Shown here: piece after piece, positions 43,415 through 55,554 of the stretch | Layout: every line of letters begins with the position of its first letter | How positions within the stretch are numbered: position 1 is the stretch's first letter | NCBI GenBank assembly: GCA_936450465.1 | Contig: OW388291.1 | Coordinates: forward strand, 80,985,436 to 81,049,435 | Direction of reading: 5' to 3' | From: Gibbula magus | Lineage: Eukaryota > Mollusca > Gastropoda > Trochida > Trochidae | Length of the DNA stretch: 64,000 nt | Program-made: the position numbers and the translations under genes | Notes under the pieces: model-generated | What the model saw: the letters and a program-made list of their open reading frames with translations, nothing else | Told to the model about the DNA's origin: nothing | The model's database searches: none

Positions 43415-43523
43415 TACAACCAAGGTCTTGAATATAACCCTGGCCTCAAATACAACCCGGGTCTTTATTAAAGCCATGACCTCGAATACAACACAAGGGG
43501 TCCCGGGGTTGTATTCGAGGAAA
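43415..43523. repeat. Short inverted repeat with CCTCAAATACAAC motifs
   Basis: TTTCCTCAAATACAACC (43415-43431) is inverted at 43507-43523 as GGTTGTATTCGAGGAAA, one mismatch. Between them CCTCAAATACAACCC and CCTCGAATACAACAC recur in direct orientation. Likely a small foldback element. Confidence 0.65.
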
Positions 43524-44532
43524 TTACATATATAATATTCAGTTATAACCAAAAGCTTATCCTGGATGGCAATGTTGCTTGAGAAATATTGAAACACCTG
43601 CTGAAAAACTATTTTTGAGACAGCAAAGCAAGTTGCCCATTTAGTTATAGATTGGATCACTAATCAGGAATACTGTGCACTTTCTAAACACAGTAGTTAG
43701 GGGTTAAACATAGGTATATAAAGGTAAAAAGAAAACAGTAAAATGTTATTCCCAAGCCACTTTCTTCAAAACAATTTGCATATGAACCTTTCTTGTACTA
43801 GTGGCAGGGAACTTTACAAAGGACAGGCTACATGTATACAAGGAGAGGATGAAACCTTTTCCCATGTTTCAACTTGATTTATTGAAATAATTAAGCACCA
43901 GCCAACTGTTAAATGCGTGTCTGTAACCTAATTAGAGCTATTTCAAGCATGGTAAAATGGTGGTAATGATGACATATGAAGATGCTGATGGCATAAAGAA
44001 GACATTTTCTAGACTGTTAGCTCGCTTGATTTGAGGTACGAACAGCAAGCCTTCCTCCTAACTTCGGTACTACTAATAGTTCCAAGGGTAATAGTACCTT
44101 AATTAACTGACTGGAAATATGGCAAAGGGAAGTAGTACATAAGCTGCTTTACTTCTAATGGCAGTAAGCATGGAACAGATACATTTGGCCTGGAATAACA
44201 GAGGTAAGGTCAGTCTTTGTAGGTCAAACTGAAGACTTCTTTTACAGGTGGACTATAACTAATCTGCAACAAAACAATCCAATTCAAACAGTTCACAATT
44301 CATACCGGTAATCTAAATTGCTCAAAGAACTCATACACAACATTCTGTTTCATTGAACCAGAAGTTTTAGAATAGATGCTGAAACTTTAAAGAGGTTTTA
44401 TATTGTTACATTTGGGATCACACAATCTGCAATAGTAGAAATTCTTGTATTTGTTCAGGACAAGTCCCTTACACAGACATGCACAGCAATATCACCTAAA
44501 ATCTTTTTCCAAAACCCTGGTGAAACTGCCCT

Positions 44533-44644
44533 TTAAAGGGAGGGTTCTATTGGAGTATTTGCCATTTTGTTTGTGTTCATTACGTGAAATGAGAAAACCA
44601 ATTTCGTTCCCACAAAAACTACCCTGATAGAAGCCTCACTTTAA
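44533..44644. mobile_element. 104-bp TTAA-flanked MITE, relative of the 12.4-kb copy
   Basis: The element is 44537-44640. AGGGAGGGTTCTATTGGAGT, then ATTTGCCATTTT aligns with the 12387 copy, and CCTGATAGAAGCCTCACT forms the inverse end. TTAA flanks both sides. Confidence 0.7.
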
Positions 44645-46662
44645 CCTCCCTCCCATTGACCACTTATAGTGTCTACAGCACATTGAAGGTTAACATTACA
44701 AGCTACAGAGATGTTCCATTCTTGACACCTTCCACTTACAGAACACCGAAGCTCCTACACCTTGATTAGATTCCCAATAAACTCACGAGTTAATTTATTC
44801 TCCCAGCATGCAACGCTTCCACAAAGACAGAGCTTACTTTAATCACAAAATGGGCTTACATAAAACATTTCATCATCCCTCGAGAGGGAAGAATCAAATT
44901 ATGATGCTGTTTCTTTGAACTTGATTAGTTCAGCCCAGAAAATCATAAAAGTGGAAGAACTAAACAAAAACCATGCACACATCAAACTGGGTATAGATCC
45001 AAGCTTGCAGGCTATGTGAAACACATTTTGAGTCGGCCGATGATTAGCTGCAAGTAGAATCACAATTGAACAGAAAGCAGGAATGATAAACTTTTACAAG
45101 AAATCAAAATCAAGTTTTTTAGGTGTTTATTGAAATGAGACAAATTTATCATACTTTAAGACAATGTAATTAATTCAAAATTTTTCGAAGTACATGAAAA
45201 TGAGTAAAGCATTAAATGGCTTATCCAAGAATTTGGAAGTATAAGTCTACCAGAATACTTCTGAAATTGCAAATATTGTACCAATATAAACAGTCGCAAA
45301 TATTTGGATAAGAACTTTAAATACAAACTGAAAATCAATAACATTGGCATAAAAACACGATAACATTCCATGAGCAAACTCAATAAGACGGAGGAAAGTA
45401 AGTTAATATGAGCCCCACGCTGTCCTCATGATGGATGGCCAGTGAATAACTATTGATCGTAAGTAAGGCTGTAAAGCATGAAGAGTACTACTTGCCTTCC
45501 ACTTATTTACACTTACACTGCGTTCTGTATCTATACCAATCATGTCACTATCACTTTTGTTATCAATATTTACAGGTTTCCGAAGATTTGTTGTCTTAAT
45601 AAGTATCAATATCTAAAACAACCTTTAATATGGGATTGAATGAATTTATGCTCCAAATAAATATTTAAGTTCAAATATGTTTGAATATCTTTACATCTTA
45701 TGAAACCAGTACTGATGATTAAATACAGGAAATATTATCATTGTAGCAAGGATAACTCAGGGAAAGAAAAACTGAAAGTAAACAATTTCCATCACAACGA
45801 TATAAATGTAACAGTAACACAACAAGAAGAGGAGCTGAATCAGCAATCATAAATAATCACAAATCTCTTCTTTATGACACACACAAATGGTATATAACGA
45901 AGTCATAATCGTAAACACTTCACAGAATTCAGACAATCCTTCAGTTGTGCAACCTGGGAGAGTAAACAGCCATAGTGCCAAGACATAACCCTGCCAAACA
46001 CAATCGTAAACCTGGGGAGATATGTGACATCCTACTGATGTCTCGTCATCCAACGTGAACATCCAGAACTGTCTGAGATTACTTGCTAAGAATATGGATG
46101 GTCTTCAAGCTGAACACGGATACCTGCTATTCAGTCACTCAGGAACAAGGTTTTAAACCACACAAGTCCGAGACAAGGATTTCAAACTTAAAACACCATA
46201 TTCACATTGTAAACCTGTTAAGATCTGGTTGATTAACAATTCCTGCAGTTCATCTGTTTGGGAATGGTTGACCAAAAGTATTTAAGTAGAAAAAGTCTTT
46301 AATCTCTTCCAAATTTGGCAATGAAGATCCAAATATGTCAGACATCACTTCAACAATTATTCAGTTAACCCCTTTTTAAACACACTTTGATTACTTACTG
46401 ATCTATGATTCCAGCAATCAGCCACTCATTTCATTGAGTATATAAGCAGGTGAACCGTTGATCCTTAAAACAGTCAAAATTCTGCCGTGAAGATCCAAAA
46501 TATGTCTGACCGAACGTACCATAATCACTGTGTTAATCCTTACACAACAGCCGACATTCCGACACAGGTTCCACTAGAGCTATAGCAGTTCCTCTACTCA
46601 GGTATGGCAGGCTCCCAGAGCAGTGGATATATTTAGTCTCTCCGCGGTGCCGTCAGAGTTAC

Positions 46663-46780
46663 CTGTACCTCGCTGTAGAGGAGAGGAGAACACGACTAAT
46701 GATGACTTCATCTTTCGGCAACTCCAGTCATACGGGATCGGGCCCACCGACAGACGGACAGCGGATGTGAGAGCTTTTAC
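46663..46780 (-). promoter_or_regulatory. Candidate non-coding first exon and promoter of HEATR5
   Basis: The first coding exon begins inside the 5'UTR, so a leader exon must lie to the right. The best candidate is a locally GC- and CpG-richer patch at about 46,640-46,800. Read on the minus strand it ends in GAGGTACAG|GTAACTCTG, a good splice donor with the intron starting at 46662. No TATA box is convincing at the right edge. The exon's right end is a guess. Other leader exons are possible, so this is inferred, not shown. Confidence 0.35.
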
Positions 46781-47782
46781 TTATCCGGATCTTTACCCGT
46801 AACTACATAGTGTGATGGTGTTGGTTGTGGTATAGACAAACACTTACACAGGTTTTTAAATTATATGAAACAAAACAATTGATTAGATCACAGGTTTAAT
46901 TGGCTGTATACCTGGATTCGTAATACATCTGAAAGGTTTGAAAAGCAGTAAAGGCCAATGTTGTGAAAACATTGAAGTTTATAAGAATATAATGATCAAA
47001 AGAAATTTTAGAAAATATGATATTAAATTCATTTTATGTTACAATTTAATTGATCAGGGATTTGTGTGCATGGTCCTGTACAAAGCTGTGAACTTCAGCA
47101 ACCATGCCACCATGACTTGATAGATTGATAGTATGCTGGTTGGATTCTCTGTAAAGTGGGAACCTGGTGAATGTCTTGTGGAGGTGAACTTCAAGTGCCA
47201 TATATAGCAGCTCGAGTCACTGAATGAGTTATTGTTTTCCACGGCTTATGCAATATTTCAGCCAGAATTCATTGAACTACCTGATAAATAATCAATATGG
47301 TCTTAACTTTTAAGCCCTAAAACAAGTTTTGGTATCTTCATCTGCCAAATGAGAGGACAAAAAACTGTATTATGTCCCTGTTTAACTAAGGCAATTATTT
47401 CCTGAACATTTACCTAATGACTGTCATTATACGGATACATATCATTTCACTCAAAGAAAAGATGGCTGTTATTTCCGTGAAATCAGTTCCGTAGGCCATT
47501 GATTCCATTGCAAATCAGCTTCCGTAGCATACCCAGCTGCCAGCGAAGCCAACAAATTGACACTCTTTCCGAACCTTTGTCATTAATTTGGGATATAGGT
47601 GAAGGGATCGATTGATCGAGGGAAATGGAGCTTTCAGCAGCTCTTCGCAACCACCTAATCTCATCATTACAGCCAGCGCCAGCTCTCTCGTGATACGCAG
47701 CTCGGCTTCGTAAATACCGTTTCCAAAATATGAACCATTTACATGAAGTCCTAGATCAGGAAGCAATCTTCTTGTTTAGACA

Positions 47783-48010
47783 GAATATTATGGAAAATTA
47801 CATTTGATTTACATTGAGTTGATCTTTGTTTGGCTTTGTGATTATGGAAAATTATTTTTCATTCCTATTTGAACTTCATCAAGTTGATGTTTATTTGGCA
47901 TGGTTATTATGGCAAATTATATTTGATTTACGTGGAGTTGATCTTTGTTTTGAAAAGGTTATTTTGGAAAATTATTTGATTAACGTTTTGTTGATCTCTG
48001 CATGACAGAA
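47783..48010. repeat. Diverged tandem repeat of about 62 bp
   Basis: TTATGGAAAATTACATTTGA, then TTTACATTGAGTTGATCTTT and variants recur three to four times. Confidence 0.7.
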
Positions 48011-50079
48011 AATTATGGTTTACGTCTACTGGGTTTGATAAATACATGTTTTCATATTTATCAAATTTATTATATCAAACGATCTATCATGAACAACTGA
48101 AACTGTTTACAGAAAGTAATAACAAACAATTCTCAGATGAAAATGCAAACTTTGCTTATCCAGATACAGACTTAACAAGGAAGTTCATTTACCGCATGTC
48201 AGATTAATTTCTTAAATGGCTTTTATTTTTTTAACATTACATGTGAAAATTTACAGCTTGATTCATTTTTAGTTGAATTAGTTTTAAACCTCTTTTATAT
48301 CAACAATGATTTTATTTAAAACTTTATATTTCTGTTGATTTTGTACAAGGTGAAAGAACCTAAATGATCAAGTCTGTTAGAAATCAGTCTTAATATTTGA
48401 CGTGTGTTACAGACAGATTTCCCATTTTATCATAGTGTCATAATAGCAATCTGATCACTTTGAATATCAAATATCAAAATAATTGAAAAACAATTGAATC
48501 TAATAATTATAAGTATAAAATTTAAAGTATACAAATTTCATGATGCTGGTAACTAATATATATAAAGATATACAGACCTACAGAAAACGATGCAAAAGAG
48601 TGAAAAAAACAACTTATCTCTACCATCTTCTACAATATGAAGAACTTCAACTTACCCAATGTTCAAATTTAAGTTCATAAATACAAAGTTCAGTCTACAA
48701 ATCTCATCAATTTCTACTTTGGAAGCAAGCAAGCTGTCCAAAATGCTCTTGTGACATAGAAAGTATAAAGCTTCACTTGTACATTCCAATAAACGGGGAT
48801 TTCATCCAAGATTGATAACTCAAAATGTCAATAAAGAAAAACATACTTACATTTTGCAAGTTCTGTCAACACAAATATACTATGTTCTCCATGAAACAAA
48901 CCAAGTATTGGTTAAGCTCCGGTGGAACTAAGGAATCTCAATCCAGCTGGATAAATGACGAGTATTCATATTTCCTCATACACGGTCCAACAATTGGGGG
49001 ATTTGATCTGCGATTTGTGACTCACGACTAATCAATAGGGGGCTCTGAAAGGAATAAACGTATTCGTCTAGTCCATCCCACATCCTTGCGAGGTTGCAGG
49101 GGTCACTTAGGGTCAAAACTGGACACTACAACTGGGAATGCTATTAGTACTGCATATTAAGTGACCTGAGAATCTGATACCAGAAATAGGTGAGGTGATT
49201 TTAAGTATAACATGGCTATCAAGACTATTTTAAACGTATCACTACAGAATTACTTTGGTTGGATGAAATCTTATAACACAATTGCATCACACCTGGGGAT
49301 TGATGATTAAACAAATCTGGTAACCTATGGACAAAAATAAATCAAAATCGAATTCTTATTCTCACAAGAAAGGTTACTTGTGGAAAGAAGTTACCAAAGT
49401 TTTTAACTTCTCAGCTTATCAAAAGTTGCCTTGTGATATGAACGCACATTTTCTGTGCCAAAACATTAATTGACGCATATTTCTGCATAATAACTGTTTG
49501 TCTATTCAAGGTCAGAACTGAACCATAACATAGGAACAGCCATTAGGTGAGTCACCTTCATAAAAACAAATCCACTCTACAACATGCCCAACAGCAACAC
49601 TCGTATATTTTCTATTAACAATCACAACTGGGGTCACCTCGGGTTAAACTGGACATTCACAACTACAGTCATAGATAAGTGCAAATTCATATGTGATAAG
49701 TAAACCTATTTCTCAATATGAAAAGTGAGTTCATTCATAGAGGTGAAAAACAATTTTGAAATATAGTCAAATATTGTAATATATCCTGCTGGTAAATATT
49801 AGGGAGATGATATACCTGTACTGTATCTCACATAAATGCACAGTAGGATTAATGCTGTTATTGCCCAGCAGGTGTTACATCAATATCAATACTGCATTAA
49901 CAAGCTATCAGCATATATATCACTCACATATCACTACAGCAAACAATTGTACATTACTTTTATCTAACCTAGAAGGATATTTATTTTTTAAAAATAGAGC
50001 CATGGGCTCTGTAGCTCATCAGGATTTCGTTGATTATTATCTAAGGTTGAATATCTAAGTTATATCAAGTAATACATTG

Positions 50080-50353
50080 TTAACAAGAAAAAATTAGGTT
50101 TTTTAGACCATGACCTCTGTGACCCAACTTTGGAGTCACAGGGTCACCAATCCTATGAAATCTACAATTTAAAATCCCCATTGGCCAAGGAGTCTGCACA
50201 TCAAATTTTAGCTCTGTGGAGTCATTGGTTCTGGAGAAGAAGTCAAAATGCGCAAAGTTTACGGACGGATGGACGGATGGACGGATGGCCGGATGGCCGG
50301 ACGCCATGCCATGCCATAAGCCCATCGGGCCTTTTAGGCCTGATGAGCTAAAA
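50080..50353 (+). mobile_element. Hairpin-terminated interspersed repeat, fuller copy
   Basis: The body includes CATGACCTCTGTGACCCAAC and GGAGTCACAGGGTCACCAAT, then a GGACGGAT tract (about 50264-50302) and the terminal hairpin AGCCCATCGGGCCT/AGGCCTGATGAGCT (50319-50349) followed by AAAAAT. The last 78 bp match the window's first 56-64 bp. A hairpin followed by CTAA recalls Helitron ends, but the next base is A rather than T and the left end is not defined, so the class stays open. Confidence 0.7.
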
Positions 50354-51839
50354 ATAAATATAAATACCTTCTGAAATTAAAATAAAGTAATTCTACCCTC
50401 GCATAGACATTAAATAACAAAAGTTCTAACATTTTCTTATTATGAAAACTGTGTTTAATATTTTGCCTCTCACAAAATCAACTTCCTTAATTCCAATACT
50501 AAATCTAAAGACCAAATACATTGTAAAGTTTTCATTCAATAAACACTAACCAAAAATCAGCACCCGATGAATTTAACCTTATTAGTCCCAAGCAGAAGAA
50601 AAGCAGGTAGGCAAGTGAATACATTTCGATCAAGAGGACGATAGTTGGAACCGTCATTGTAACGTCTACTCGTAATGAAAGTGTCTATAAGCAAATCTGT
50701 CCATTGATTTACCCATCGTGTCCAGGCTGGTCACTAGAGTGGGCTCCGAGTCAAGAGGAAAGTGAAGATTAGAATGCCGCAAGCATTCATTTCTCTCCAG
50801 AGGGAGGCTTGACTAACAAACTCCCAGCGTACATAATTTACCACAATACTCACTCACTTCTATGGGTTCTTGGCAAAACAACAGTGCTAAGTTATGACAA
50901 CAATTGTTGCAAGTTATGACAACAAACAACCTGAATGGTACAAATGTTTTTCTTTCAGAAAAAAAGTTCATATTTCAACTTAAGTGATAAGTGTTCATGT
51001 CCCTACTGGCCTCCCTGTTTCCAATTGTTCAAGCCTCTGTCTCCAGTTGAGTCAATCAGTGATTAGATTAGCCTCGTAGTGCCAAAGTTCCTGCCTTAAA
51101 TCCCCTGATTTAGAGGTCACTAGAGGTCACAAGAGGTTTTAGTATTTCACTACCTCAGCAACTTATAGTACACTTGTGTCACTTGTGTGAGAAATTCTCT
51201 TATCTTTTGTAACTTCGACTTCCAATTTTATATGTCAAGTTGTTCAAATATTATCAACATTTGTCGTAGTTCCATTAAAGTGTTTCACAATTCCAAACTA
51301 TTCAACTTCACCAGAAAGTTATGTTTAAAGCTTTGGACAAACGAAATTAAATCACATAGGACAAATATTCGATATTAAAAGGGAAGGTCATTTGAAATCG
51401 AAGCTTGAACATTTTAGGCCTGTGCCAGGTATCACACACAGTTCTCTGGGTGGTAGGGGCTTATTGAAAGCTATAAGGAGACCTAAATATCCATGGTGAA
51501 GCAGCCAGTTTAATGAAAGCTCCGTTCTAGAGATCAAACGTCTTGTTCTCAGTTGGAACTAACACTTATAGATCACCCCAGTGTGAATGGGCCCAGACTC
51601 GGGTCACTGGGACTCTTATAAACAGTAGGGCGTTGATGTGAGTCATTTCGGCACAATCCTGTTTCAATTATATGAATATCTTATTCCTATTTCTGAATTC
51701 TTTGTTTATGAGTTTACATCTCCAGCAACTATTTATTTTTATCAAAAGCCTTTAAACATCTTTAAATAATGTTCAAGGCATATATAAAACTTAACAAAAT
51801 ATTTCACACCAATTCTACTTGTAACTATATAATTGTCTA

Positions 51840-52150
51840 GATATTTCTAGAAGTACACTTTAACTTTCCTGTAAACACATTTCAACTGACAACACCTAGT
51901 CAGTAGAGAACAAAGGACCTATGTTTCAACACGCTCATGGGTTAACTTGCCATACAGATATCAATTCATGGACATGTATATTTTTTATGTTTCTCGATTT
52001 CACAGACACCTCTAGAAGAACAGTCTGAGCTTACAGTCGACACATTTCAACTGATGACCTCACGACAACACCTCGTCAGTAGACAACAAAGAGCCGATGT
52101 TCCAACACACATGGGTTAACTTGCCACATAAATTCATGGAAAGATGCACA
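51840..52150. repeat. Diverged tandem duplication of about 160 bp
   Basis: CACATTTCAACTGACAACAC to CATGGGTTAACTTGCCATAC is repeated as CACATTTCAACTGATGACCT to CATGGGTTAACTTGCCACAT. Confidence 0.75.
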
Positions 52151-53522
52151 AGTTGAATCCAGCCTTTTATTCAATGTGAAGCAGAGTGACATCAACTGTA
52201 GACAAGCTTTCCTTGGGAAGATTTGAGATATTTCAAACAGGAGACCACACACTTGGTGGGAGAGAATAAAAACCATCACAAGTAAACTGAAACTTTTTCT
52301 CACCATAACGCAGTGTTCTCAATTCAGTGGATTCATCAACTTTCAATCAGTAATTCCCAGTGTGATATAAATGGATGCAGTGTATGGAGTTTTTCACTGA
52401 ATATTTAGTTCACAGTAACCTCTCAGTTTATCTTGCATATTGTATGTTCACATTGGGTGCAGTCAACTGATATGTTGCATATTACATAGGTGTACCCAGG
52501 ACTTTTCATAAGCAGGAGTTCAACCAACTAACATGATCAAATTTTCAAAAGGGAGTTTCGATCGAAAAAGCCTCAACCCTTCCGCAGGATCCACCACTGT
52601 CACTTAAGTATTGCATCAAATTTCGAATTGCGATATATTGCAATACATACAACCTGTATTGCAATATATTGAGTGAACTCTACATTCAACTTTTATAATT
52701 GTGTTTGCAGTTTAAACATTATACATTTAGTAAAAATCTTTCGAAAAATAGACCATTAGTCAAAATGATAATTTCATTTTGATGGCATATATTTAGAAAA
52801 CATTTGTAATACAATTCAACACATATTCTTGCATCCAAAAAGAATTTTGTAACAAGTTCAGCTAGTAACTATGCATAAAAACAAGATATATGAATACATT
52901 TCACTAAAAAAACTAGAAGAGCGTTTGCGGGACACCGCAAAAGCAAAGCAGCTCCGAAACTTTGGGTCTCGCCTTTCCCTGTTCCGCCTTCTCCTCAGCA
53001 TAAATAAAATGGTAATTGATTTTGACAAATTTGTTTTCATTATTCAAGTTATTCTAACAAGTTGAATCATCACTGGGGTCACTTTTCACAACTTTGTTCT
53101 TAAAACCTATTTCTGATTTCAAAATTGGATCAAAAGATTAACATGGCCTTATGATATATCTCATGACCTTGAACTTTGACCTTCAAGGTCACACCATCAA
53201 TGATTTCTTTTCATTGTGTATAACAATCATGCAATGACTCAAAGTGTTCATTGTTAACATAAGGCATATTCACAATAGCACGCTTAAGTTGTGACCTTGC
53301 TGTGACCTTGACCTTTGACAGATTTTAGCAAAAAAGTTTTCAAATCTTTGTCTTTCTCCATAGTTGATATATACCAAGTTAGGGCCTGATAGCACAGAAG
53401 TTGTTGAAGTTATCGTGTTTACAAGGATTTTTTTAGCTATTTCAGAACTCTTGACCTTGACCTTTGACCTTGAATGTGAACATGTCAAAATCATCCACAA
53501 GGTTTATAAGAAAGAAGCTATG

Positions 53523-54466
53523 TATAGGCCCCTTCACAACCCGTCGTACGTGCAGCTGCGTGCTGTCTACCGACAAAAACGTGGGGTAAATTGGGGAATT
53601 CGTGCGTCCTCGGTACCGACGCCGTACCGATTTTGGACAAATTTGGAGCACGCAGACTCGTCGTAGAACTTTTAGTGCATGCAGAACTTTCGCTGCGTGC
53701 AGTCTACGAACGGGCTGCGAATTTTCCTCCGTACGATCGATGTGCGTGCCCTGTACGACAACCGCACGCACAACGCACCGACATCGTGCGTTTTTTTCAA
53801 GCTTACCCACTCACACTTTCTCTACGAACGACGCACGTTGCACGTGCGTACAACGTTCGTTGTACGTGCGTAGTTCGTGCTTACTCGGCACGTCCATAGT
53901 TTAACTATCAAATAATTAAAGAAAACTCACGTCGTTCGTACCGAGTAAGCACGTACAACGTACCGAGCAAGCACGTACAACGCACGTTTTGGGCACAACT
54001 CCTGTGCTGCCATCTGAAGTTGATCTTGCAGCATCAGGACCCGGAGCGGTGGAATGGGCGGCATCTTGTGGATTGACAATGTGTACCAAGCACCTGTCAA
54101 TAGGGTGGGAAAAACCTCATTGCACTCGCACGCACTTACAACGTGCGTGGTGTAAGGACACTGTACGTGAGACGCACGGCCCCCGTACGACAATGTGACA
54201 ATCGCACATCACACGCACGTTGTACGCACGTTGTACGCACGGCACACGCACGTACCACGTGCGCATCGTACGATGCACGCACCTCCTCACTGCCAGACGT
54301 GTCGACGGCCACGTACGTACGTACGTACGTTTGACGTGCGTTGGCAAACTCCCTCTCTGTTCTTGATTAAATCCACCCTACGTTTTCAGAAAAACGTAGC
54401 GACCGTGGCCTCCCCAAAAAACGTACGAACGAATTGCACGCACGATGGGTTGTGAAGGGGCCTTAT
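53523..54466. mobile_element. 938-bp TIR element with 3-bp TSD (PIF/Harbinger-like MITE)
   Basis: The element is 53526-54463. It starts AGGCCCCTTCACAACCCGTC and ends with the near-exact inverse GGGTTGTGAAGGGGCCT; inverted similarity extends to about 28 bp. It interrupts the first of two related blocks, and the second block (GAAGTTATGTATATGAG, 54892-54908) gives the empty site: removing the insert plus one TAT restores GCTATGTATATGAGG. A 3-bp duplication and GGCC-type ends fit PIF/Harbinger; a 2-bp TA target cannot be fully excluded. The interior is unusually CpG-rich with many CGTACG and CGCACG palindromes and no transposase. Confidence 0.82.
54313..54332. repeat. ACGT palindromic microsatellite
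   Basis: Five head-to-tail ACGT units, fully self-complementary, inside the TIR element. Confidence 0.9.
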
Positions 54467-55252
54467 ATGAGGTGTTAATACCTTCTTGGGAAAAGGTTAT
54501 TTAGTGATTTCAGAACTGTTGACCTTGACCATATTTTGTGACCTTGACCTTTTAAATTCAAGGTCACACAATCAGTGATCACTTTTCATTGTGTATAACA
54601 ATCATTTAATGATTCAAAGTGTTAATAGTTGAAATAAGACATTTTCGCAAAAGCATGCTTAAGTCGTGCCCTCGCTGTGACCTTTACCTTAGACGGATGT
54701 AAGCGAAAACCTTTTAAAATCTTGGCCTTTCTCAATAGTTGATGTACACCAAATAAGAGCCTGATAGTACAAACATTTTTCAAGTTATCGTGTTTACAAG
54801 GATTTTTTTAGCGATTTCAGAACTCGTGACCTTGACCTTTGACTTTGAATATGAACATGTCAAAAAAATTCCCCAGGGGCATAAGTAAGAAGTTATGTAT
54901 ATGAGTTCTCAAAACCTTCTAGGAAAAAAGTTATAGTGAATACAAGACGCGGCGACGGCGACGGAAACTGCGCAAAAACTGATAGCAGCTCCGACTTAGT
55001 CGGAGCTGCTAGAAATGTTGGTGAGATATATTGCGATATGAAAAAAATCGTATTGCAATAATTGTATTGCACAATCTGTATTGCAATATATTGGTATTGC
55101 GATAATATTGCTCAGCCTTCACTGTCACTGTATTATATTAAACATGATATAGACAACAGACACTATAAACAAAAGAAATGTTAACATATGCAAAATCAGT
55201 AACTTATAAGAAGCTTATTCTCAACTTCCAATATTACAGCAAATTAAGTATT

Positions 55253-55426
55253 GCAGACAACAGTTGGTGTACAGAGTGTCACATACGACATGTATCAGTA
55301 ATTACGCTATCTACCTGGCTGCTATGTAACAGTTATAATGCAGACAACAGTTGGTGTACAGAGTGTCACATACCACATGTATCAATAATTACGCTATCTA
55401 CCTGGCTGCTATGTAACAGTTATAAT
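55253..55426. repeat. 87-bp tandem duplication
   Basis: Two copies starting GCAGACAACAGTTGGTGTAC at 55253 and 55340 differ at only a few positions. Because 87 is a multiple of three it gives a repeated peptide inside the longest open frame of the window (55178-55684), which I do not regard as a gene. Confidence 0.9.
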
Positions 55427-55554
55427 GCAGTCAACCGAAGACATAGTGTATGCATCGACGTGCATCACAGGAAGTCACAAAATCGATTAGTTAGGAAACC
55501 TACAAGACTACAATCAAAGTGTATCTTCAACCTCCAATATTCCTGCTTATCCCA

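Larger units (their letters stand above)
43296..46662 (-). other. Probable HEATR5 5'UTR intron
   Basis: This lies between the acceptor of the first coding exon and the candidate leader exon. It holds a short inverted repeat (43.4-43.5 kb), a TTAA-flanked MITE (44.5 kb) and otherwise unremarkable AT-rich DNA. Its status as an intron depends on the inferred leader exon. Confidence 0.45.
46785..52870. other. Upstream spacer, no gene recognised
   Basis: AT-rich DNA with a tandem repeat at 47.8 kb, a SINE-tail fragment near 49.19-49.26 kb (GGTGAGGTGATTTTAAGTAT), the hairpin-ended repeat at 50.1-50.35 kb and a duplication at 51.9 kb. A GC-richer patch at 47.48-47.77 kb has an open frame of 83 codons without recognisable features. 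Confidence 0.6.
52897..55012 (+). mobile_element. Hairpin-ended repeat element interrupted by a younger insertion
   Basis: The left part carries a hairpin (TTTGCGG-GACA-CCGCAAA, about 52924-52941). The body has two copies of a block of about 370 bp rich in TGACCTTGACCTTTGACC (53160-53525 and about 54532-54905). The right end carries a perfect 14-bp-arm hairpin, TAGCAGCTCCGACT/AGTCGGAGCTGCTA (54983-55011), preceded by GCGGCGACGGCGACGG. The AGCAGCTCCGA motif also occurs near the left end (about 52947). A 938-bp element lies inside. Flanks on both sides contain TATTGCAATATATTG-type sequence, suggesting a third, outer repeat. Left boundary approximate. Confidence 0.7.

Noticed and set aside
47515..47766. 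83-codon open frame in a GC-richer patch
   Set aside because: The composition is suggestive, but no homologue or exon boundary can be recognised.
50080..50353. Confident Helitron assignment
   Set aside because: Hairpin plus CTAA fits, but the 3' flank is A rather than T and no TC 5' end or A/T target can be fixed from one copy.
53591..54455. Several overlapping arginine/threonine-rich open frames
   Set aside because: They arise from the palindromic CGTACG/CGCACG composition of the TIR element, open on both strands at once.
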